DNA of 20,746 nucleotides. It comes from a virus. The notes under the pieces are model-generated. The model was not told the DNA's origin. It ran no database searches and saw only the letters and a list, made by a program, of their open reading frames with translations. Location: IMG/VR virus record IMGVR_UViG_3300009183_000433, positions 1 through 20,746 of that record; one strand, 5' to 3'. The position numbers were made by a program, and so were the translations under genes. Of this stretch, positions 12,804-18,862 are shown piece by piece (within the stretch, counting starts at the first letter, position 1; each line of letters opens with the position of its first letter).

Positions 12804-13082
12804 TTAGACGATGTGACCAGCGGCGTCGAGGGCTTGCTTACCGGCGTCGATGGTGTCGCACAGGTCGCCAGGCAGGAAGGTGTCCTGCTGGCCCCGAGCG
12901 GTGAAGTAGCGGACGGCGTCCTCGCCCTGGAGCGGGCGGGTCATGGGGTTGCCGTCGTTTTCGAGCAGGCCGATGGCGGTCAATTCCTGGAGGGCTGCGG
13001 TGGCGGCCTTCTGGTGCCGGAGGAAGGCGGCGACGGCACGCCGAGCGGCGGCCTGCTGTTGGCGGTGAGTGAGCATGGTCAT
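12804..13082 (-). CDS. Minus-cassette protein 8, unknown function
   Basis: 92 residues. The N-terminal half is a long basic helix (THRQQQAAARRAVAAFLRHQ, then KAATAALQELTAIGLL), and the second half contains PMTRPLQGEDAVRYFTARGQ and a final helix (DTIDAGKQALDAAGHIV). The shape suggests a small winged or helical-bundle protein, but no DNA-binding motif is convincing. The leader is AACCCCCACCACACCCGCACC before ATG in essence, C/A-rich without SD. Two ATGs six bases apart begin the protein (MTM); either could be used. Confidence 0.68.
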   Translation of the reverse strand: MTMLTHRQQQAAARRAVAAFLRHQKAATAALQELTAIGLLENDGNPMTRPLQGEDAVRYFTARGQQDTFLPGDLCDTIDAGKQALDAAGHIV

Positions 13083-13111
13083 GGTGCGGGTGTGGTGGGG
13101 GTTGGTTTAGA

Positions 13112-13306
13112 TCAGAGGGTGGTGGTGGTGGTGTTGTCCAGGTCGGCGTCGAAGCGGATGCGGGTGACGCCGGCGGTGGCGTCGGTCAAGGCACGGCGGG
13201 TGCCACGCTCGGCGGCGACGAGCAGGTCGTCGAGGGCCACCATCGGGTCAACGCTGGGGGCGGTGTCGATGGTGAGGGTGATGGTGATGGTGGTGCGGGT
13301 GGTCAT
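13112..13306 (-). CDS. Minus-cassette protein 9, single beta-alpha-beta unit
   Basis: 64 residues from ATG 13306, preceded exactly by CACCCAACACC. Layout by eye: a Thr/Ile strand (TTITITLTIDTAP), a helix (DPMVALDDLLVAAERGTRRA), a strand (GVTRIRFDADLD) and a Thr tail (NTTTTTL). It looks like half of the 111- and 151-residue cassette proteins, which seem to contain this unit twice. It may dimerise to complete the fold. A longer in-frame start upstream (13597) crosses the neighbouring gene and lacks the leader motif. Function unknown. Confidence 0.66.
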   Translation of the reverse strand: MTTRTTITITLTIDTAPSVDPMVALDDLLVAAERGTRRALTDATAGVTRIRFDADLDNTTTTTL

Positions 13307-13329
13307 GGTGTTGGGTGCTGGGTGGGTGA

Positions 13330-13346
13330 AAAGTTTGCGCAAAGTT
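13330..13346. promoter_or_regulatory. Palindromic leader element TTTGCGCAAA, copy 2
   Basis: Exact second copy of the 17-base element at 11897-11913, palindrome at 13334-13343. It begins within the stop codon of the upstream minus gene (13345-13347 on plus) and sits 24-40 bases before ATG 13306. Exact identity over 17 bases in two separate leaders, while the neighbouring coding regions differ, argues for function. Confidence 0.55.
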
Positions 13347-13677
13347 AGGCGGTCAAGGCTGGCTTGCCCTTGATGGCCCGATGGGCCTGGCCCATTGCAA
13401 AGCCAGCCACCACGAACATCTCGCCCATAGCGTCGCCCTTGTCGTCGTCGTGGTCGAACACCCCGGACTCGGCGAGAGTGCCGAGGCGGTGTTCCATGTC
13501 GCCCGCGACATCGAGCAGGAGGGTGAGGGCGGCGGCCTGCTGGCGGTGGTGGGCGAGCAGGATGTTGACGGCGGCCAGGTCGGCCTCGCCGAGGCACCCG
13601 AGGGCGGGGTCGGTGAGGGAGCCAGGGCCGGTGAGGAGCCGCAGGGCGGCCTTGATGGTGGTGGGGGTGGTGGTCAT
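13345..13677 (-). CDS. Minus-cassette protein 10, helical, unknown function
   Basis: 110 residues from ATG 13677, with CCCAGCACCACC directly upstream. It begins MTTTPTTIKAALRLL. Helices are visible at EADLAAVNILLAHHRQQAAA, LTLLLDVAGDMEHRLGTLAE, and MGEMFVVAGFAMGQAHRAIKG; between them is an acidic SGVFDHDDDKGD loop. The GDME and D/H-rich loop order faintly resembles the 135-residue cassette protein (EGDMEEM, then HGEDCDHS), so distant relation is possible. A 244-residue reading that extends to 14079 in the same frame fuses antisense-like sequence and is rejected. Confidence 0.72.
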   Translation of the reverse strand: MTTTPTTIKAALRLLTGPGSLTDPALGCLGEADLAAVNILLAHHRQQAAALTLLLDVAGDMEHRLGTLAESGVFDHDDDKGDAMGEMFVVAGFAMGQAHRAIKGKPALTA

Positions 13678-13738
13678 GGTGGTGCTGGGTTTTTGGTGGT
13701 GGAAAAGATCGAGCCGGGGCGTGCTGGTGCTGGTAGGT

Positions 13739-14107
13739 TTAGCGGTTGAGCAGGGCGGCCAGGTTGCGGAGTTTGCTGGAGTGGCTGGCGGGGCGAATCG
13801 CCTGGCGACGCTCCGCAGGCGTCGACCTACGCTCCGCCGGCAGGGTGCGGGCCATGTCGTCGAGCAGGGTGACGGCGGCGTTGAGGTCGGCGAGGGCGGC
13901 GTCGTCGAGGCCGAAGGCCGGTGCGGCGTCATTACGCTCGGCGTGGCCGAGCAGGGCGAGCCGGAGGTCGAAGGCCAGGACAGCCTGGCGTGCGGCCTTG
14001 AGGGCGGCCTCGTTTGCCGGCGTGCGGCTGAAGTGGTACCTGTTGCGGGCGTCGTGGTAGGCGGCGGCGAGCGTGGCACGGTGGGCGGTGTTGTCGGTGG
14101 TGGTCAT
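13739..14107 (-). CDS. Minus-cassette protein 11, helical, unknown function
   Basis: 122 residues from ATG 14107, preceded by CCCAGCACCACCCAGCACC, a doubled copy of the start motif. The chain is helical and alanine-rich: TAHRATLAAAYHDARNRYHF, NEAALKAARQAVLAFDLRLA, DAALADLNAAVTLLDDMART, then a basic end (PAERRSTPAERRQAIRPASH and SSKLRNLAALLNR). The repeat PAERR appears twice within this end. No family is recognised. A 61-base leader separates its stop from the next gene downstream. Confidence 0.72.
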   Translation of the reverse strand: MTTTDNTAHRATLAAAYHDARNRYHFSRTPANEAALKAARQAVLAFDLRLALLGHAERNDAAPAFGLDDAALADLNAAVTLLDDMARTLPAERRSTPAERRQAIRPASHSSKLRNLAALLNR

Positions 14108-14143
14108 GGTGCTGGGTGGTGCTGGGTGGTGGATGGGAAAGGG

Positions 14144-14578
14144 TTAAGCCTTGGGGTGGTGGATGCCGGGGATGTCGATGGACAGCAGGCCGCACCGAGA
14201 GCAATGTTCCAGGTCATCGAGGATGTCCTCCAGGGCGTCGAAGCCAGAGCAGCCCGGAGTGGACATGAAGTCGCCGTCCTCGTCCTGGGTGTCGTCGTCG
14301 GCGTCGTCGGCGACAAACCAGCCCATGACCGCCTCGGTGCGGAGGACGGCGTCCCGGGTGTCCGGCGTCATGCTGGTGAACCAAGCCTTGGCGGCGTCGA
14401 GGGTGACGAAGCAGGCCGTGGGGCCGAAGTCGAAGTCCTTGAGGCAGGCGTCGTCGGGATACTGGGCGGCCCACTTGCGGGCCAGGTGCTGGCCCATGCG
14501 GAGGCCGACGATGTCGGGGGTGGAGCCGAACCGAGCCTGGAGGGCGGCGGTGATGGCGTTGAGGTGTTCGTTGGTCAT
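14144..14578 (-). CDS. Minus-cassette protein 12, possible zinc site, first gene of the series
   Basis: 144 residues. Helical start (NEHLNAITAALQARFG), PDIVGLRMGQHLARKWAAQY, then a segment CFVTLDAAKAWFTSMTPDTR, an Asp-rich linker (DDADDDTQDEDGD, 91-103), and a C-terminal HCSRCG (125-130) followed by HH at 140-141. C126, C129, H140 and H141 could bind zinc, though a single CxxC is weak evidence. As the first gene of the minus series it should be nearest the main promoter. Its leader is AACCCAATAAACACCGCACC then AAAAACGCC before ATG, with no SD. Function unknown. Confidence 0.74.
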   Translation of the reverse strand: MTNEHLNAITAALQARFGSTPDIVGLRMGQHLARKWAAQYPDDACLKDFDFGPTACFVTLDAAKAWFTSMTPDTRDAVLRTEAVMGWFVADDADDDTQDEDGDFMSTPGCSGFDALEDILDDLEHCSRCGLLSIDIPGIHHPKA

Positions 14579-14909
14579 GGCGTTTTTGGTGCGGTGTTTA
14601 TTGGGTTATGTCGGTTAGGACATCACCCAACATGCACACCTAGTCGCCCGGCACAAGGATATATTTACAAAAACTTTTCTGCCCCACCCAGCCCCGCCTC
14701 GCTCCCAACGGTTACGCATGCGAGAGCATGGCGTCGTCGTGGCGTCCAGGCTGGGCGTGTCGGCGTCGCACCCGGGCGGAGCGGCGTCACCCCTCGTCGG
14801 CGACGGCGACAGGCCAGGCGGTCAGCCAGGCGGCGAGCATGGCCGGCGTCGGGTGCCAAGGCCGGAGTGATGACGCAGGTGCATGCGTCCTAGTCGCACG
14901 CATGACGAT

Positions 14910-14936
14910 CACGCACGCACGCACATGTGCGTACGC
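14910..14936. repeat. Alternating purine-pyrimidine tract with 14-base palindrome
   Basis: Every base from 14910 to 14936 alternates purine and pyrimidine (mostly CG and CA steps), the pattern that favours Z-DNA under negative supercoiling. It contains the perfect palindrome ACGCACATGTGCGT at 14919-14932. Confidence 0.7.
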
Positions 14937-15051
14937 CACCCACGCACACGCCCACCCCCGCCCACGCACCCGCTCGCTCGCGAGAATTCCTATCCTCCCC
15001 CGCTCGGAAAAATCCGTGTATGCAAAAAACTTTCTCCTACATCGCCATCTC

Positions 15052-15080
15052 TTGCATCTATAGCCGGACTGGTACACTAT
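15052..15080 (+). promoter_or_regulatory. Candidate promoter for the tail-terminase-portal series, possibly leaderless
   Basis: TTGCAT (15052-15057), a 17-base spacer, then CACTAT (15075-15080), six bases before ATG 15087; alternatively TACACT (15073-15078) with a 15-base spacer. No SD or CCCAAC motif precedes the ATG. The geometry matches the RusA-like gene. A start of transcription at or near the A of ATG would give a leaderless message. Confidence 0.45.
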
Positions 15081-15086
15081 CCGCAT

Positions 15087-17246
15087 ATGAGTCAGCCTCC
15101 TGCTCCTTTCGACCGCACCTGGTCCTTCACGGATTTTAGCCAAAGCAACCCTACTACGCCCCACCAGGGGCAGAAAATCGACCAGGAGTTGAACAATGCC
15201 CGCACGGCAATCAACGCCACCATCTCCCGGCTGGGTGAAATCCAGGCAGACGATGGCAAGATCCGCACGACTGCTCTGAATCTGGCTGTTATTGCCGAGG
15301 AGGTTGAACCGTTGCTCACGGACGCTCCTGTACAAGCCGTTGAGGCTGCCGGCGCAGCCCAGATTGGACTGGTTAACGACGCTGGTGACGCCAAGGTAGC
15401 TGAACTGGAGGCTGTTCTTACCTCCCAGAACGCACTTGATGCGATTGCCGCGCGAGACGCTGCACAGTCTGCCGCAGATTCTGCTGCTATCGCCAATAGT
15501 CAGTCAAATAACTTTGCGATGTTGGCGCAAGGCTACTCGATTACCGCCGTACAGGCGAAGAATTCAGCCCTAGTCCACGCCAACACGGCAGAAGCTGCCG
15601 TTGCTACGATCCAGGCGGCTAATTACGCCAACGCATCACACACCCACTCAATCAGCAACGTAACTGGACTACAGTCGGCGTTGGACGGTAAGTATTCGGT
15701 CAACAATCCTGCCGGATACATCACCAGTTCTGCGCTGACAGGCTACCTCACCGACGCTCCCAGCGACGGATCTTCCTATGGCCGCAAGGACGGAGCGTGG
15801 GAAGTTATTGGTAGTGGTTCTTACCTGCCGCTGGCAGGTGGTACGATGACTGGCAACATCACCTTCGATGGTACGTCCGGCCAGTTCATCGGCAAGGGTC
15901 AGTTCGACACGTCTCGCGGCGGAAACTACGGCATCAGCCTGGTTTGCTCCATCGGCTACGAATTCAACTGGCAGGCAGGATGGCTGACGACGACCAACCA
16001 AGGTAGCTCCACTCCTCGTCCGCTCTACCTTGACTCCCTGGCAGGAACGACTCTCCGCAGCTGGGACAGCGCCAACGACAGGGGTGTGGAGGTTGCACAT
16101 ACTGGAATCAATGTAGCCAACATCGCACCAGAGTACGTTAATATCACGCCTCCTCTGATTAAGGTCTTCGAGAACATCAACGAACTGGGCGTCTCTATCG
16201 CCCACGACTCGATTGCCATCCAGCACATCGACACTCCGAACGTCACGGCGTACATGACGAACGAATACATCGGCTTTGAGGATATGGGTGGGACGCCTCA
16301 CTCCGCGTGGATCGAGCATGACGTCATCACGGTCCAGGATGAGACAAGGAACACCCAGATGCGGGCGAGTGGTGTCATCGCAACTGGCCCAGAAGGACAG
16401 GTATCCTATTCAAATACTGCCGTCGATATTGCTGGACCAGTTGACCCATTGCACGATCCTGCCGTTGCTCACTTGAAGGTTGACGGTCTTGAGTTTCGAT
16501 TGATGGACGATGTCCCTGCCGCAACCTACGCCGCTTCCGGCATCACCTTCCCGGACGGTTCAATCCAGACTACGGCAACTCTCACAGGTCCGCAAGGCGA
16601 CCAAGGTCCGCAGGGCAACGATGGCCCTCAAGGTCCGCCTGGAAGCAACGGCAACGATGGCGGTTCTTTTTCAGATGCAATGTACGACGGCACTCCATAC
16701 GTCCGCATCAATCAGTCTTGGCAACCCCTGTCGAACTACGACCAGCAAGGTGGCGGTGGCATTGGTGATGCACCTGCTAATGGAACTGCGTATGTTCGTT
16801 ACAACAACGACTGGCAACCGTTCTCCAATTTTGACCAAAACAGCGGTGGCGGTGGTGGTTGGAGTTATGACTTTTCTGCAATTGTTTCAAGTCTGACCAA
16901 TGGTGCGACATCTTCTATCAACGGAAGTCAGCCAAGTAGTGGACAGGTTTTAAAGTATGACGGTGGGCAGCTTATTTGGAGTTGGGACAATGAAGGTATG
17001 GGCGGTAGCCAAGGTCCGCAGGGCGACCAAGGTCCGCAAGGTCCGCAAGGCGAACAAGGTCCAAGTGGCGGAAATTTTGGCGATGCTCCTAACGACGGTA
17101 CATCCTATGTCCGCATGAACGGTAGTTGGTATCAAACCTTTAGGGACTTCACCCCTTACAACGCCAGCGGCGACCCATTCTATCCCTACGAGGTTAAGAT
17201 AACCGTCAACGGCACGGACTACTGGATGCCTGTCCGCCAGGCGTAA
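15087..17246 (+). CDS. Collagen-like phage tail fibre protein
   Basis: 719 residues from ATG 15087. The N terminus ([20 protein letters not shown], 8-27) with [15 protein letters not shown] (28-42) is a virion-attachment type head seen in phage tail proteins. An Ala-rich helical region (80-180) and tail-fibre repeats [20 protein letters not shown] (184-203) and [12 protein letters not shown] (486-497) follow. Two collagen-like Gly-x-y stretches lie at 501-526 and 643-662. A tryptophan motif (DAPxDGxxYxRxxxxW) occurs four times near 223-238, 530-545, 561-576 and 666-681. These shafts and knobs suit trimeric receptor-binding fibres. An in-frame start at 14883 would add proline-rich, antisense-like sequence and is rejected. 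The stop overlaps the terminase start as TAATG. Confidence 0.88.
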   Translation: MSQPPAPFDRTWSFTDFSQSNPTTPHQGQKIDQELNNARTAINATISRLGEIQADDGKIRTTALNLAVIAEEVEPLLTDAPVQAVEAAGAAQIGLVNDAGDAKVAELEAVLTSQNALDAIAARDAAQSAADSAAIANSQSNNFAMLAQGYSITAVQAKNSALVHANTAEAAVATIQAANYANASHTHSISNVTGLQSALDGKYSVNNPAGYITSSALTGYLTDAPSDGSSYGRKDGAWEVIGSGSYLPLAGGTMTGNITFDGTSGQFIGKGQFDTSRGGNYGISLVCSIGYEFNWQAGWLTTTNQGSSTPRPLYLDSLAGTTLRSWDSANDRGVEVAHTGINVANIAPEYVNITPPLIKVFENINELGVSIAHDSIAIQHIDTPNVTAYMTNEYIGFEDMGGTPHSAWIEHDVITVQDETRNTQMRASGVIATGPEGQVSYSNTAVDIAGPVDPLHDPAVAHLKVDGLEFRLMDDVPAATYAASGITFPDGSIQTTATLTGPQGDQGPQGNDGPQGPPGSNGNDGGSFSDAMYDGTPYVRINQSWQPLSNYDQQGGGGIGDAPANGTAYVRYNNDWQPFSNFDQNSGGGGGWSYDFSAIVSSLTNGATSSINGSQPSSGQVLKYDGGQLIWSWDNEGMGGSQGPQGDQGPQGPQGEQGPSGGNFGDAPNDGTSYVRMNGSWYQTFRDFTPYNASGDPFYPYEVKITVNGTDYWMPVRQA

Positions 17247-18847
17247 TGGCTCGCAAGGCACCCAACGCCGAAGAGAAACGAAGGCAGGCCGAGATTGCCG
17301 AAGTAGAGGCGCAGCTATCTGCCGCCCAGCGGCTGCTCCGCGTCAAGATGGCAAGGGAGTCGCTCATCTCTTTCACCGGCATGACCATGCCAGACCCGGA
17401 AGATCCGGACAACGTAGACAAGTCAAGATACCAGCCGGTCAAGCACCACGAAACTATATGTGCGGCCCTGGAGCAGGTTGAGAAGGGTATGTACCAGCGT
17501 CTGATTATCTCCATGCCACCTCGACATGGTAAGTCCGAACTGGCGTCGCGTCGTTTCCCTGCCTGGTTCTTGGGCAAAGACCCATACCGACAGGTCATCT
17601 TCGCCACCTACAACGCGGACGTGGCGCAAGACTTTGGCAGATCCGTGCGTGAGATTATGCGTTCTCCTGCATACAAGCAGGTCTTCCCTGGCTGTAAGCT
17701 GCGTACCGGCAGCCAGTCATCGGACAAGCTCCAGACCGAGGAAGGCGGACTAGCCAACTTCGTTGGCGTGGGTGGCGGTCTTACTGGCCGTGGTGCTGAC
17801 CTACTGGTCATCGATGACCCGATCAAGGACCGCGAGGAGGCAGACTCCAAGCGAGAGCGTGACAAGCTATGGGAGTGGTTCACTCAAGTGGCTATGACCC
17901 GACTGATGGCCGGCGCCAGGGTGGTAATCATTATGACCCGGTGGCATGAGGATGACCTAGTGGGTCGCCTCACCGACCCAAAGAATCCCTGCTACAACGA
18001 CGAGAACGCACAGGCTTGGCGTATCCTGGCATTGCCGGCGATCGCCGTGGAGAACGACCCTATGGACCGACCAGTCGGTCAAGCCCTATGGCCGGAACGC
18101 TACGGATTGGACTTCCTTAACGAGATTCGCCGGCTGAACGCCAAAGGCTTTTCGGCCTTGTACCAAGGCAAGCCTACACCCGACGACGGTGACTTCTTCC
18201 GCCGCGACTGGTTAAAGCCCTACCCTCACGAACTGCCCAAGAACCTCCGATACTACTGCGTATCAGACCATGCCGTGTCTACCGCCCAGACGGCTGACAA
18301 GACCGTGCTGATGCCATTCGGCCTAGACGAGGAAGACAACGTGTCGATTTTGCCGGACGTGTGGTGGCGTCGAGCGTCTACCGACCAGGTCATCGACGGC
18401 ATGATCGACTTGATGTCCCGGCATAAGCCTGCCAAGTGGGGTGCAGAACGCGGTCATATCTCCCAGTCCATCGGTCCGTTCCTCCGTAAAGTCCAGCAAG
18501 AGCGGGGCATCTGGACGGTCGTTGAGGAGATTACCCCTGTGAAGGACAAGCAAACACGCGCACAGGCGATCCGTGGACGCATGGCAATGGGCAAGGTATT
18601 CTTCCCCAAGTTCGCCCCCTGGTGGGCAGACGCTGAAACCGAAATGCTCAAGTTCCCATCTGCCAGACACGATGACTTCGTGGACGCTATGGGTCTGGTC
18701 GGCCTGCTGTTAAGTAGCATGGTAAGTGCAGCCAGAACCTACGAAAAGCCATCAGATATCCCCAAGAGCGGAACCCTAGCCTGGGTCAAGCTATCCGGCA
18801 AGTGGGACGAGGCACGACGCAATCTCTTGCAGATGGGCGGCTTCTGA
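17246..18847 (+). CDS. terL: Terminase large subunit
   Basis: 533 residues. The ATPase domain has Walker A PPRHGKSE (91-98), Walker B LLVIDD (186-191), and the coupling motif MTRWHEDDL (230-238). The nuclease half carries D341 in VSDHAV and the HDDFVDA cluster (475-481), fitting the RNase H-like active site of packaging terminases. Together they translocate DNA into the prohead through the portal and cut the concatemer. An N-terminal coiled-coil-like stretch (AEEKRRQAEIAEVEAQLSAA and beyond) may contact the small subunit. The start overlaps the tail fibre stop by one base (TAATG), so translation is probably coupled. The portal gene begins 15 bases after the stop. Family is certain; packaging type (cos or headful) cannot be read from sequence alone. 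Confidence 0.96.
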   Translation: MARKAPNAEEKRRQAEIAEVEAQLSAAQRLLRVKMARESLISFTGMTMPDPEDPDNVDKSRYQPVKHHETICAALEQVEKGMYQRLIISMPPRHGKSELASRRFPAWFLGKDPYRQVIFATYNADVAQDFGRSVREIMRSPAYKQVFPGCKLRTGSQSSDKLQTEEGGLANFVGVGGGLTGRGADLLVIDDPIKDREEADSKRERDKLWEWFTQVAMTRLMAGARVVIIMTRWHEDDLVGRLTDPKNPCYNDENAQAWRILALPAIAVENDPMDRPVGQALWPERYGLDFLNEIRRLNAKGFSALYQGKPTPDDGDFFRRDWLKPYPHELPKNLRYYCVSDHAVSTAQTADKTVLMPFGLDEEDNVSILPDVWWRRASTDQVIDGMIDLMSRHKPAKWGAERGHISQSIGPFLRKVQQERGIWTVVEEITPVKDKQTRAQAIRGRMAMGKVFFPKFAPWWADAETEMLKFPSARHDDFVDAMGLVGLLLSSMVSAARTYEKPSDIPKSGTLAWVKLSGKWDEARRNLLQMGGF

Positions 18848-18862
18848 ACATAAATACATCAA

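Larger units (their letters stand above)
14579..15086. other. Divergent noncoding region between minus cassette and tail genes
   Basis: 508 bases. Seen: a start-like CCCAACATG (14626-14634) followed by a three-codon reading frame; an AT-rich patch (about 14656-14680); a CGCATGCG palindrome (14715-14722); an inverted repeat CATGCGT/ACGCATG (14882-14888, 14898-14904); a 27-base alternating tract; a C-rich stretch (about 14938-14970); and a candidate promoter toward the tail genes. I could not find a convincing minus-strand promoter. The middle (14700-14880) has no supported gene. A role as divergent promoter region, and possibly an origin, is inferred. Confidence 0.55.

Noticed and set aside
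13345-14079. Single 244-residue minus-strand gene
   Set aside because: The upstream two thirds read as Pro/Thr/Ser filler across another gene. A proper start motif (CCCAGCACCACC, ATG) at 13677 gives a sensible 110-residue protein.
14656-14680. Minus-strand promoter in the AT-rich patch
   Set aside because: TATATC-like hexamers exist but no -35 match at a suitable distance was found on either strand, so no promoter is called.
13364-14893. Long plus-strand open frame (509 codons) over the minus cassette
   Set aside because: Its product is a low-complexity Gly/Val/Arg sequence with no domain. It is antisense to three well-supported minus genes, which have consistent leaders. High GC content keeps the frame open.
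14883-15086. N-terminal extension of the tail fibre
   Set aside because: The extra residues are Pro/Arg/His-rich and come from a C-rich noncoding tract. A typical tail-protein N terminus begins at ATG 15087 with a promoter-like pair just before it.
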